Part shown: positions 25,972 to 34,473 of the stretch, piece by piece
Numbering within the stretch: position 1 is the stretch's first letter
Layout: the number at the start of each line of letters is the position of its first letter
NCBI RefSeq assembly: GCF_017355935.1
Contig: NZ_JAFIQT010000003.1
Span: 1 to 64,000 of the forward strand
Direction: 5' to 3'
Length of the DNA stretch: 64,000 bases
DNA from: Telluribacter humicola
Lineage (GTDB): Bacteria; Bacteroidota; Bacteroidia; Cytophagales; Spirosomataceae
Program-made: the position numbers and the translations under genes
The notes under the pieces: generated by a model
Database searches by the model: none
Seen by the model: the letters and a program-made list of their open reading frames with translations, nothing else
What the model was told of the DNA's origin: nothing

Positions 25972-27064
25972 TTGGGCTGATGCCCATCAGCAAGTACGTA
26001 TGCAGGCACTCCTCGAGCTATGCCCCTCTCTGGTATGCCTTACCTTTACCCGCACGTACTATCCCGCTACCTCTACCATTGAGCCTCTCTGGAAGGGCCA
26101 GATGGAGCACGCTTCTTATCTGAAGAGATGGAGGACATATATTCAATTCTTTAAACAACTACTTAATACAACCAGGGATGGTGATATTCTGTATATCTAT
26201 GGATTTGATCTGGCGGCTATCGCCTTACTCTTCCGCACACTCTCCCGACGCTCGGTATACCTGGTACACGAGGTACCTGATATCCGGGAAATGTTCTTCC
26301 GGAAAGGGGTACTGGGGAAGCTGCTGCGGCGTATAGAGAAAGCAGTAATTCCTCAAATGGAACTACTGATCGTTACGTCTCCTGAGTACGTAACGGAGTA
26401 CTACCAAAAGCTTCGAAGGCTCTCTATTCGCAAATACCTGGTAATTGAAAATAAAATTCACGCCGGGTTACATCAACTGCCAGGTACTTCCAGACAAATG
26501 ACCAGCAGCCCCCGGATACGGATAGGCTACTTTGGACTGCTGCGCTGTAAGGCCTCTCTTGATTGCCTCATGCTACTAGCCCAAACCAATCGTTTTGACA
26601 TAGACTTACGAGGTATCTTTATGCCTGATACCCGACACTATGAAAGCAAGATAAAGGATACGCCCAACATGCAGTACCTGGGCCCCTACAATGCTTCCAG
26701 GGAGTTACAGGCACTATATGATTCTGTGGATATTGTATGGGCTGCCTATCCTTATTCTCCTCTGAGCACAACCGGTAACCACCTCTGGGCCCGTACCAAC
26801 CGGTTTTATGAGAGCCTTTATTTCCGGAAACCAATAGTCGTACAGAAAAATACCAGTGACGCAGGCCGAGCCAGAATGTTAGGTAATATAGCCCTGGAGG
26901 TAGACCTTGAAGCCCCCCATCGGGCTGCCCGGTTCATTGAAGAGCAACTAACATCCGATCACCTGAAAGAGCTCCAAGTAGCACTTGCAGCTATACCTGA
27001 TCGTGAATATACTATTAAGGATGAATATCAAACACTAGCGCATTGCTTACAGCTAAAGAAATAG
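25946..27064 (+). CDS. Glycosyltransferase (GT-B, GT4-like)
   Basis: 372 residues from the ATG at 25946 ('MKIIFVSNNWADAHQQV'), overlapping the upstream gene by 26 bases. A longer frame from 25895 is less likely. 'GDILYIYGFDLAAIALLF' and 'RSVYLVHEVPDIREMFFRKGVLGKLLRRIEKAVIP' are typical of GT4 acceptor domains; the donor part has 'IRIGYFGLLRCKASLDCL' and 'NRFYESLYFRKPIVVQK'. Last glycosyltransferase before the polymerase. Confidence 0.8.
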   Translation: MKIIFVSNNWADAHQQVRMQALLELCPSLVCLTFTRTYYPATSTIEPLWKGQMEHASYLKRWRTYIQFFKQLLNTTRDGDILYIYGFDLAAIALLFRTLSRRSVYLVHEVPDIREMFFRKGVLGKLLRRIEKAVIPQMELLIVTSPEYVTEYYQKLRRLSIRKYLVIENKIHAGLHQLPGTSRQMTSSPRIRIGYFGLLRCKASLDCLMLLAQTNRFDIDLRGIFMPDTRHYESKIKDTPNMQYLGPYNASRELQALYDSVDIVWAAYPYSPLSTTGNHLWARTNRFYESLYFRKPIVVQKNTSDAGRARMLGNIALEVDLEAPHRAARFIEEQLTSDHLKELQVALAAIPDREYTIKDEYQTLAHCLQLKK

Positions 27065-27090
27065 TAACCCGAAGGATAAGCAGACACATT

Positions 27091-28329
27091 ATGCTGCCCA
27101 TCATCCTTTTCTTCCTATTGACCATAGGAAACTATTCCTTTTTCCGGTATTCGATCTTTGGGAATGGTAGTGCTCCCGCTATGCTACAACTGATTTCCCA
27201 GCTACGATTCCTGCTACCTGTATGGATCATACTATATGCCTTCCGGTTTAGCTATAGCCTTTCTACCAGGATTATCAAAGACAACATTGATGTGCTGCTG
27301 CTAGGACTAAGCTGGCTCCTCTCATCACTGATCAGTATGGATAGTAACAGCTATCTACTTTATGGTACCTGGTCGCTGTTCTGCTTTCTGGCGGTATTAC
27401 TATTTATAAGTTATACTGCGATAATTTCGCGTAAGACAGAATTCTTTTACAACAACATTCAACGTACCATCTGGATAGGGAACAGCATCGTCCTTGTACT
27501 TGGAGTAAGTAGTCTCTTTATAATCAAGCCCGGTGCCGGCCCGTACAACATCATCTTCTCGTCGAATACATTCTGGGCTTATCCTACTATGGCCTTTGGC
27601 ATTCTTTCAGCAATTCAGATGAGGCTTCATAGGGAGAAAAAACGGAAGCTACTCTACCTGTTTATATACTGTGTAGCTTTATATCTGGTATATCTGTCGG
27701 CTCGCCGAACCCCTCTGTTCATTCTGCTGATTTCCCCTTTCCTGCTTTACATCCCCCTGCGGCTGCCCTACATACTACTCTTTTCATTTCTACTTACAAC
27801 TACGGCCGCACTTATGAGTGCAGTTGATCTTAGAACTTTTACTAACCTTCTGCCCGAGTCCTACGCCAAGTACAGGATAGAGCGTATGCTGGGACTGATA
27901 AAAGGGAGAGAGGAAACATCCTATAACGACCGGCAGAAAATATGGGATATATACCTGGACTCGTTTTATGAAAACCCTGTAATGGGCGCCGGACTAGCTG
28001 CTAACGAACGTATTACTGAGCAGTACAACCAGGATCTGGATGGATACTCAGCTCACAATACTTTTATAGGGTTAGTCGCTGAGACCGGCCTGCTGGGGAC
28101 GCTTTTATTTATAACTTTCCTGTTAAGGAGCTTAGGAAAGCTAGTTCAACTGAGAAATCCTCTTTTTCTGCAGGTATACATTGTGCTGTTCCTGCCAACC
28201 CTGCTAATCAACTGGGTAGAGTACAATCTAATACCAGGTCAAATCTTCTTTCTGTACAGTGTAGTAATCTGGATGCTACCGCGGGGCTTACCCTACTTAA
28301 GCAGCAATCGCGCTGCGAGCCTGATCTAA
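27091..28329 (+). CDS. O-antigen/capsule polymerase or ligase (Wzy/WaaL-like)
   Basis: 412 residues from ATG 27091; a TTG at 27043 would add 16 basic residues and overlap the upstream gene by 22 bases, and is also possible. About ten membrane helices. A large loop carries 'GREETSYNDRQKIWDIYLDSFYENPVMGAGLAAN' followed by 'DGYSAHNTFIGLVAETGLLGTLLF', the Wzy_C/O-antigen-ligase signature (the His in HNTF is typical). Last gene of the locus; probably polymerises repeat units delivered by the flippase. Confidence 0.85.
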   Translation: MLPIILFFLLTIGNYSFFRYSIFGNGSAPAMLQLISQLRFLLPVWIILYAFRFSYSLSTRIIKDNIDVLLLGLSWLLSSLISMDSNSYLLYGTWSLFCFLAVLLFISYTAIISRKTEFFYNNIQRTIWIGNSIVLVLGVSSLFIIKPGAGPYNIIFSSNTFWAYPTMAFGILSAIQMRLHREKKRKLLYLFIYCVALYLVYLSARRTPLFILLISPFLLYIPLRLPYILLFSFLLTTTAALMSAVDLRTFTNLLPESYAKYRIERMLGLIKGREETSYNDRQKIWDIYLDSFYENPVMGAGLAANERITEQYNQDLDGYSAHNTFIGLVAETGLLGTLLFITFLLRSLGKLVQLRNPLFLQVYIVLFLPTLLINWVEYNLIPGQIFFLYSVVIWMLPRGLPYLSSNRAASLI

Positions 28330-28338
28330 AAAAACAGA

Positions 28339-28364
28339 GGCATGGAAAAAATCCATGCCCTGTT
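28339..28364 (+). terminator. Hairpin ending the polysaccharide operon
   Basis: GGCATGGA (28339-28346) pairs with TCCATGCC (28352-28359), A-rich loop. It begins 10 bases after the polymerase stop but has only a weak T tract afterwards, so termination may be partial. Confidence 0.55.
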
Positions 28365-28871
28365 CCACACTATACACACACTATATTTCCACTATCTTTA
28401 TAACCAATGTTCGGCCCTTCTTATTGTGTAACGCTCTCAACAATTGTCTAAAGGTTACAAATACATCTTCACTTTTACCTCTAACTCCCACTGTCCTGAC
28501 TCCTCAGCACACACATTGGATCACACTACTTGTAATGTTGTAAAAGAAAGAAACAAAGGCTGTACCAAAAATCTTCCTTTGTGACTATTTGACAAATTTA
28601 AAACAAAAATAGTTCTCCTGATTAAGAACATTAATTGAATTATACCAATATCGGAACAAAAGCACTCTAGGAACGACGGGTCTACTATTTTAGTATTATC
28701 AGCCATACACTTTTGTGCATCTCCCCCTCTACATCAACAAATATATTCTATTTTTCTCAAAATAATTGCAGGCCTGTCAACTCCTGTAATTTCTACACAA
28801 ACGGGATTACTTTTTACCCCATTCGCAGGGAATAGCTTCTTACAGCTAACGCTACAATTAGGCTCCTGACT

Positions 28872-28970
28872 ATGACGCTCTTAGAAGTAGGGGCGGGTAT
28901 CAACACTATTATTTTTATTACAGTTGTAACGGGTAAGTTGCCGCAGAGTAGGCCAGCAAAAAAAGCATGA
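28872..28970 (+). CDS. Possible 32-residue membrane peptide
   Basis: ATG at 28872, stop TGA at 28968-28970. It encodes one hydrophobic segment ('INTIIFITVVTG') and a basic tail ('RPAKKA'). The stop overlaps the ATG of a second tiny ORF as ATGA, the arrangement of coupled genes. Codon use is unremarkable and no family is recognised, so this is only a candidate. Confidence 0.25.
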   Translation: MTLLEVGAGINTIIFITVVTGKLPQSRPAKKA

Positions 28971-29038
28971 ATCATGATCTGGTAATTACAATGTTGCTTT
29001 GGGTTGCACTTCTTGTTTGCTACTATGTGGAAGACTGA
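28967..29038 (+). CDS. Possible 23-residue membrane peptide, overlapping the previous ORF
   Basis: Starts in the ATGA overlap at 28967 and ends at 29038. One hydrophobic segment ('LVITMLLWVALLVCYYV') followed by two acidic residues. The pair of overlapping single-helix peptides could be chance in a non-coding stretch. Confidence 0.22.
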   Translation: MNHDLVITMLLWVALLVCYYVED

Positions 29039-29309
29039 CTTGACGGAAGATTGCCTCCCTTGTTCGGACACAGGTTTAGCGGCTGTGATATGATTCTGCC
29101 GGGAGGTGGATTATTTCTAGTGAACAGCACTACCCACGAAACTCATATAAAGATAAAGACAAAAAAGAGCATCCGTCCTCCGCAGAGGGTGGCTCCACCA
29201 GGAGTGGCATGTTCTTTGATAGGGGCTGCCCCAGCTTTCTTTTCTGACTACTATTTTCTCCTTCAACCAGGTACTAACAGCGGTAGAGTTGGTCCCAAAA
29301 GCAAACATC

Positions 29310-29543
29310 ATGGATATCGTGGTATCAGCTTATCTCCTGATTATGAACGTGTTCAGGAGCTACAGTGGCCACTTAGCTTATAGAAATCCATCTATCCGGA
29401 TCATAGCGCTGGCTTTAATGCTCATGATTGGCACGCTGATGATGGCTGAGGCCATCTACTGCTATGCCAAAGTGCTACCCTTACATCACGATGGCCTTCT
29501 CGTACCGTGGGGAGCTCTTCAACATGCGGTAGACAACGAATAA
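29310..29543 (+). CDS. Small membrane protein, hypothetical
   Basis: 77 residues from the ATG at 29310. Two hydrophobic segments: 'IVVSAYLLIMNVF' at the N-terminus and 'IIALALMLMIGTLMMAEAIYCYA' in the middle; polar tail. Codon use looks coding. Followed by a terminator-like hairpin at 29603-29622. No family recognised. Confidence 0.45.
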   Translation: MDIVVSAYLLIMNVFRSYSGHLAYRNPSIRIIALALMLMIGTLMMAEAIYCYAKVLPLHHDGLLVPWGALQHAVDNE

Positions 29544-29602
29544 AGCTCCTGCTTACCTTTACGGCAAAGCCGAATGAATATTAACAGAACATTATAGAGC
29601 AA

Positions 29603-29638
29603 GCTACCTCAGACGAGGCGGCTTTTTCTTTACTTTTG
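29603..29638 (+). promoter_or_regulatory. Terminator hairpin running into the candidate dnaG promoter
   Basis: Imperfect stem (29603-29610 with 29615-29622, one mismatch and one G-T pair) followed by TTTTT, then a -7-like box TACTTTTG at 29631-29638. No TTG at the -33 distance. The dnaG ATG is 26 bases downstream. Confidence 0.5.
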
Positions 29639-29664
29639 TTTCTCAGACGAACGAAGCACAGCTG

Positions 29665-31701
29665 ATGCGTATAAATCCGGAAACCATTGAACGTATAAAA
29701 CAGGCCGCTGATATTGTGGAGGTGGTGGGGGATTATGTATCACTCAAAAAGCGAGGATCCAACTACCAGGCCTGTTGTCCGTTTCACAACGAAAAAACGC
29801 CTTCATTTAACGTCAATCCGGCGCGCCAGATATTTAAATGCTTTGGCTGCGGAGCGGCGGGCGATCCCATCAAGTTTGTGATGGATATTGACGGAGTCGG
29901 ATACGGAGAGGCGCTGCGCTACCTGGCCAACAAGTATCAGATAGAGATACAGGAAGAGGAGATCACCGATGAGCAGGCCATGCGTCAGAACGAGCGCGAG
30001 AGTCTGTACATCGTATTGAACTTTGCCAAGAACTTCTACCAGGAGCACCTCCACCAGACCGACGAAGGCCGGGCCATTGGCTTGAGCTATTTCCGGGAGC
30101 GGGGTTTTAATGATCCTACCCTTAAGAAATTTGAACTGGGATACAGTCCGGATATATGGGATGCCTTTACCCAGGCGGCACTTGCCAAAGGATACCAGGC
30201 TGAGATACTCGAAAAAGCAGGCTTACTCATCCATAAAGAAGGAAGTACTACCGCCGGGTATGATCGCTTCCGGGGACGGGTTATCTTCCCTATTCATAAC
30301 GTAGCGGGCAAGGTCATTGCTTTTGGAGCCCGTATCCTGAAGGCGGATAAGAAACAGCCTAAGTACATCAACTCACCCGAAACGGCAGTATACCATAAGA
30401 GCGATGTACTATATGGCATTTACCAGGCCAAAAACGCCATCCGCCAGCATGATGTATGTTACCTGGTGGAAGGCTATACCGATGTCATATCGCTGCACCA
30501 GGCAGGGATCGAAAACGTAGTAGCCTCGTCGGGTACTTCACTGACCATCGAGCAGATCCGTCTGATCGGGCGGTTTACCCCTAACGTTACCATCCTATAC
30601 GATGGGGATCAGGCCGGTATCAAGGCTGCTCTACGCGGACTGGACATGGTGCTGGAAGAAGGCCTGAATGTAAGCATCGTCACATTCCCCGACAACGACG
30701 ACCCCGATAGCTATGTACAGCGCGTAGGAGCCGAAGCCTTCAAGGAGTACCTGCGTACCTCCGCCCGCGACTTTATCAGCTTCAAAACCGACACCTTACT
30801 CAGGGAAGCAGGTAACGATCCGTTTAAACGGGCTGAGGTGATCAGTGACGTAGTCAATAGCATCACGAAGATACCCGATGCCATCAAACGGCAGGTGTTC
30901 TTCCGGCGTACGGCCGAGATGATGAAGGTAGATGAGCAGATGCTGATCTCGGAGGGAAATAAACTACTCCGCAAGCAGTACGAAAAACCTCAGAAGGAGC
31001 CCCGACGCGATGCAGCCAGACCAGGTACATCTGCAAGAGGTACGTCCGGTCCCTCCTCATTGGGGCTCCCGACCGGAGTAGTTCCGCCCGAGATTCCGGA
31101 TGATCTGTTTTTTGATGACAGCATGATGGCTCCTCCGGGAAGCGCGCCCACGACAGGAGCCCCTGCCGATGACACCCCCCGCCGAAGCAAACTGTACTAC
31201 CAGGAAGAAGCCTTTGTGCGCCTGCTGGTACTGTTTGGAAGCTATGAGCTGGAGCCGGATATTACAGTATGCGCCTACGTACTTAGTGAGATACCGGGTA
31301 TTGATTTTACTGATCCAGTGTTTAATCATATTCTGACTCTGTTCAGAGAGAATTACAGCCGGAGCGTCCAGCTTTCAACAGACTACTTCCTGCATCATCG
31401 CGAACCGGAAGTACGGGACCTGGCTATCGGTTGGGCAACTTACAAGCACGAATTGAGTGACCTGTGGACCAGCAAATACGAGATTTACGTTCCTAGCGAG
31501 CAGGACATGCTGGATAAGAGCAGCTTCAAGAACATCCTTCGCTTAAAGAAAGCCTTCATTGAGGAGAAGATGAACCAGTGTCTGGAAAGGTTGAAAACGA
31601 TCGCAGACCCCGAAGAAGAAGCCCAGTGCCTGAAAGAGTTTATGGAATTTAAAAAAATAAGTATGGCGGCTGCCCGTGAGTTGGGCAGTGTCGTCGGCTA
31701 A
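29665..31701 (+). CDS. dnaG: DNA primase
   Basis: 678 residues. Synthesises RNA primers at the replication fork. N-terminal CHC2 zinc finger ('ACCPFHNEKTPSFNVNP' and 'FKCFGCGAAGD', residues ~37-67), RNA polymerase core ('FRGRVIFPIHN', 'YINSPETAVYHKSDVLYG'), Toprim motifs 'LVEGYTDVISLHQAG' and 'ILYDGDQAGIKAALRGLDM', and a C-terminal helicase-binding region after a Pro/Gly-rich linker (about 450-510). Slightly long for the family because of that linker. No neighbouring rpsU or rpoD, so not in the classical macromolecular-synthesis operon. Confidence 0.96.
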   Translation: MRINPETIERIKQAADIVEVVGDYVSLKKRGSNYQACCPFHNEKTPSFNVNPARQIFKCFGCGAAGDPIKFVMDIDGVGYGEALRYLANKYQIEIQEEEITDEQAMRQNERESLYIVLNFAKNFYQEHLHQTDEGRAIGLSYFRERGFNDPTLKKFELGYSPDIWDAFTQAALAKGYQAEILEKAGLLIHKEGSTTAGYDRFRGRVIFPIHNVAGKVIAFGARILKADKKQPKYINSPETAVYHKSDVLYGIYQAKNAIRQHDVCYLVEGYTDVISLHQAGIENVVASSGTSLTIEQIRLIGRFTPNVTILYDGDQAGIKAALRGLDMVLEEGLNVSIVTFPDNDDPDSYVQRVGAEAFKEYLRTSARDFISFKTDTLLREAGNDPFKRAEVISDVVNSITKIPDAIKRQVFFRRTAEMMKVDEQMLISEGNKLLRKQYEKPQKEPRRDAARPGTSARGTSGPSSLGLPTGVVPPEIPDDLFFDDSMMAPPGSAPTTGAPADDTPRRSKLYYQEEAFVRLLVLFGSYELEPDITVCAYVLSEIPGIDFTDPVFNHILTLFRENYSRSVQLSTDYFLHHREPEVRDLAIGWATYKHELSDLWTSKYEIYVPSEQDMLDKSSFKNILRLKKAFIEEKMNQCLERLKTIADPEEEAQCLKEFMEFKKISMAAARELGSVVG

Positions 31702-31741
31702 ATAAGAGTACCCAATTCTATTTTTTTCACTATACCAATTT

Positions 31742-32599
31742 ATGAAAACAAATTTATTGAAAATTGCCAGCCTTAGTCTTCTGTTAAGTACAGCGGCTCT
31801 CACCACCCAGGCTCAGATTCAGGTTCCACAGGCTAGCCCCGCGGCTACTGTTTCGCAGACGATTGGTCTGGCTAAGGCGACTCTTGAGTACAGCCGTCCC
31901 GCGCTGAAAGGTCGTAAGATGTTCGGTGCCCAAGTACCCTATGGCAAAGTATGGCGGACCGGTGCCAACAAGATTACAAACCTGGTGCTATCTGAAGAAA
32001 TGCTGGTAAACGGGCAGAAGGTAGCCGCTGGCGCATATGGCTTATTCACCATACCTAATCCCAATGAGTGGACGATTATCCTGAGCAAAGATGCTAATGT
32101 ATGGGGCGCCTATACCTATAATCCTGCCAATGATGTCTTGAAATTTACTGTAAAGCCTCAGAAACTGGCCAAGGCTGAAGAGTACTTCACCATTGAGTTT
32201 ACAGATTTCAACGCCAGTGAGGCCAATGTGGCTATTCGTTGGGAGAATACGCAGGTAAAGTTCAGCCTCAAGAATGACGCCGATGCCAAAATCATGGCCG
32301 AAATTAAAGAGAAAACTTCCGCTACTGACGTAAGCCCTGCTACCTACTCCGCCGCCGCTAACTACTACTACGATACCAACCGCGACCTAAAGCAGGCTCT
32401 TGCGTGGGCTAGCAAAGTAGTGGAGAAAGATCAAAAGTACTGGACGTACTACCTGCGTGGTAAAATAGCCGCTCAACTGGGACAGTGCGACGTAGCCGTA
32501 TCCGATGCACAGAAGGGGCTACAACTGGCCAAAGAAGCGAATGATGATGCTTATATTATGAATCATCAGAAGCTGCTGAAGCAGTGCAACAGCAAGTAA
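31742..32599 (+). CDS. DUF2911 domain secreted protein
   Basis: 285 residues. Signal peptide at residues 1-24 ('SLSLLLSTAALTTQAQ'). DUF2911 domain (about 28-170): 'ASPAATVSQTIGLAKATLEYSRPALKGRKMFG' and 'VWRTGANKITNL' are typical of the family; C-terminal helical, TPR-like part ('DTNRDLKQALAWASKVVEKDQKYWTYYLRGKIAAQLG'). Common in Bacteroidota; periplasmic, function unknown. Ends at a strong bidirectional terminator shared with the YtxH gene. Confidence 0.88.
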   Translation: MKTNLLKIASLSLLLSTAALTTQAQIQVPQASPAATVSQTIGLAKATLEYSRPALKGRKMFGAQVPYGKVWRTGANKITNLVLSEEMLVNGQKVAAGAYGLFTIPNPNEWTIILSKDANVWGAYTYNPANDVLKFTVKPQKLAKAEEYFTIEFTDFNASEANVAIRWENTQVKFSLKNDADAKIMAEIKEKTSATDVSPATYSAAANYYYDTNRDLKQALAWASKVVEKDQKYWTYYLRGKIAAQLGQCDVAVSDAQKGLQLAKEANDDAYIMNHQKLLKQCNSK

Positions 32600-32620
32600 G
32601 AAAATAGCAACTGGATTCAT

Positions 32621-32656
32621 AAAAGAGCCCGATGGTATACCATCGGGCTCTTTTTA
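32621..32656. terminator. Bidirectional terminator between convergent genes
   Basis: Near-perfect palindrome: AGAGCCCGATGG pairs with CCATCGGGCTCT around a TATA loop, with A runs on the left and T runs on the right. It serves the DUF2911 gene on the plus strand and the YtxH gene on the minus strand. Confidence 0.92.
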
Positions 32657-32679
32657 TATACTATATAGCTACTAGCTAA

Positions 32680-33183
32680 TTATGAATTCTTGTTGAATTT
32701 ATCGGTAGTTCCGGTAGTCGACATCCCACCTGGAGTAGTTGATGAACTACCTGGTGTTGTAGACCCAGTACGAGAAGCCGTAGAACTGCTACCCAGGTTT
32801 GAACCTGTGCCAGAAGTACCTGCACCCATACCAGTTCCGGTAGTAGTATCAGTCATTTTTCTGCTGGTTCCAACACTTTTATCATTACCCATTACATTAT
32901 CACCACTACGGCCGGCAGTTGTGCCGTTATTCATAGAGTTGAACTGTGTTTTTACTTTATCAGTAAGGCCATTCACTTTCTCTGAAAGACCACTGAAAGC
33001 ATCTTTGCCTTTTGAGTAATTTTCATCAAATGTTTTCTTAGCAGTTGACGACAGGTCATTTGCTTTATCTTTAATCATTCTGCGGGTTTCGGTTCCTTTT
33101 TTTGGAGCCAGCAAAACACCAACAGCTAAACCGGCTAACGTCGCTCCCAACGTACCCATTACAAATCGCTGATTACTTGTCAT
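32680..33183 (-). CDS. YtxH domain-containing protein
   Basis: 167 residues. N-terminal hydrophobic segment 'FVMGTLGATLAGLAVGVLLAPKKGTETRRMI' is the YtxH/GvpT signature (membrane helix followed by APxxGxxxR). Then an amphipathic lysine-rich region (about 35-85) and a long low-complexity Ser/Thr/Gly/Met tail (about 85-160, 'SSSTTPGGMSTTGTT'). Likely a membrane-associated stress protein; the tail is unusual in length. Confidence 0.85.
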   Translation of the reverse strand: MTSNQRFVMGTLGATLAGLAVGVLLAPKKGTETRRMIKDKANDLSSTAKKTFDENYSKGKDAFSGLSEKVNGLTDKVKTQFNSMNNGTTAGRSGDNVMGNDKSVGTSRKMTDTTTGTGMGAGTSGTGSNLGSSSTASRTGSTTPGSSSTTPGGMSTTGTTDKFNKNS

Positions 33184-33287
33184 AATATTAGTTAGATTAG
33201 TTTATTTAGTTATTAAAAATTTTGGTCTTATTTGAGACTATACGTATTTCTACAAAAAAATCAGACCAAACCTATTAGGCCTTATTT

Positions 33288-34337
33288 ATGAGAGCAACAG
33301 TCTCTTTTCTGGTACTCGTCCTGTGTTTCCTACTCGCCCCACATTTACAAGCCCAGTGGCATATACTAGATGTAAAAACCAATGCCAGCTTCAGGTCCGT
33401 ACACGCCTCCAGCCCGCTAACCTGTTGGATAGGAGGCACTAACGGTACCATATTGCGTACTACTAATGGTGGTGAATCGTGGGAGGTACTGCGGGTACCG
33501 GAGGCCGATTCGCTGGATTTTCGGGACGTGCACGCGTTCGACCAGAACACCGCAGTTATCATGAGTGCTGGTGAATCTGAGAAGGGAAAAGCCCGGATCT
33601 ATCGGACCGAGGACGGTGGCCAATCCTGGCAGTTAGTGTATCAAACTACCCAAAAAGGGATTTTTTTGGACGGGCTGGATTTCTGGAACAGCCGCAGAGG
33701 CATCTGCTTTGGCGATCCGGTGGACGGACGCTTCTTCATCCTGACGACGCAGGACGGCGGGCGCAGCTGGCAGGAGTTACCAATGGCCAATCGACCCGAG
33801 GCACTTTCCGGAGAAGCGGCTTTCGCCGCCAGCGGTACATCGCTGATCACAACGGGCAAAAGTGCTGCTTATATAGGGACGGGCGGTAGCCAGGCAGCCC
33901 GTATACTCCGCTCTACTGACTACGGTACTACCTGGCAGAGCATCACAACCCGTCTTCAGGCCGGACCTAGTAGCGGTATATTTGGTATGCGCTTCTGGAC
34001 TAAGAAAAAAGGAATAGCTGTAGGTGGCGACTACCGAACATTCACCGAAGATACACCCAACGTACTGCTCACGAAAGATGGCGGCAAGAGCTGGCAACTG
34101 ACACCAGGTACCTTACCGCCCGGCCTCAAAGAGGCTGTGGGGCTGTACTACCCGCCCCCATTCGGAAAGAAGAACTTGTTGCTAATGGCAGTAGGGGCCT
34201 CCGGTAGCGGGTACTCAGCCGACCAGGGCCGCACCTGGATTGCTCTGGACCAGCATCCGTTTCATGCGGTCAGCTTTTCCGGAAGCGTGGGCTACGCCGT
34301 GGGTGGAAAAGGACTGGTGGCGAAGTGGGGAGAGTAG
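33288..34337 (+). CDS. Secreted YCF48/BNR-repeat beta-propeller protein
   Basis: 349 residues. Signal peptide about 1-22 ('FLVLVLCFLLAPHLQAQW'). Several sialidase-like Asp-box/YCF48 repeats: 'GTNGTILRTTNGGESWEVL', 'ARIYRTEDGGQSWQLVYQ', 'FILTTQDGGRSWQEL', 'ARILRSTDYGTTWQSI', 'NVLLTKDGGKSWQLT', forming a beta-propeller. Often annotated as 'oxidoreductase' or 'photosystem II stability factor-like', but no catalytic residues can be assigned. Probably periplasmic or surface exposed. Confidence 0.87.
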   Translation: MRATVSFLVLVLCFLLAPHLQAQWHILDVKTNASFRSVHASSPLTCWIGGTNGTILRTTNGGESWEVLRVPEADSLDFRDVHAFDQNTAVIMSAGESEKGKARIYRTEDGGQSWQLVYQTTQKGIFLDGLDFWNSRRGICFGDPVDGRFFILTTQDGGRSWQELPMANRPEALSGEAAFAASGTSLITTGKSAAYIGTGGSQAARILRSTDYGTTWQSITTRLQAGPSSGIFGMRFWTKKKGIAVGGDYRTFTEDTPNVLLTKDGGKSWQLTPGTLPPGLKEAVGLYYPPPFGKKNLLLMAVGASGSGYSADQGRTWIALDQHPFHAVSFSGSVGYAVGGKGLVAKWGE

Positions 34338-34393
34338 GTAAATGAATAATTAAAAATGAAGAATGTAGAATTGAAAGCGGCGTGAGCTACTAA

Positions 34394-34423
34394 CGTAGAG
34401 ACGCAACATCTTGCGTCTCTACG
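34394..34423. repeat. Dispersed hairpin repeat (GTAGAGACGC type)
   Basis: Perfect 13-bp inverted repeat CGTAGAGACGCAA/TTGCGTCTCTACG with a 4-base loop. This motif is a well-known dispersed repeat in Bacteroidota and cyanobacteria. It sits in AT-rich filler between convergent genes and may also stop transcription. Confidence 0.7.
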
Positions 34424-34473
34424 AATTGCCTAAAGCCTATTGCCTACAGCCGCGCGGCGGACCGCATAAAGCT

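Larger units (their letters stand above)
28365..29309. other. Gene-poor stretch after the polysaccharide operon
   Basis: About 950 bases, with AT-rich patches. It opens with a CACACTATACACAC simple repeat (28366-28390). No recognisable full-length gene on either strand; only very short ORFs, two of which overlap and encode single hydrophobic segments (listed separately). No IS remnant recognised. It may be a decayed region or contain an unrecognised small RNA. Confidence 0.4.

Noticed and set aside
29051-29383. 110-codon ORF before the 29310 gene
   Set aside because: Proline/arginine-rich translation without domain, overlapping a better ORF in another frame.
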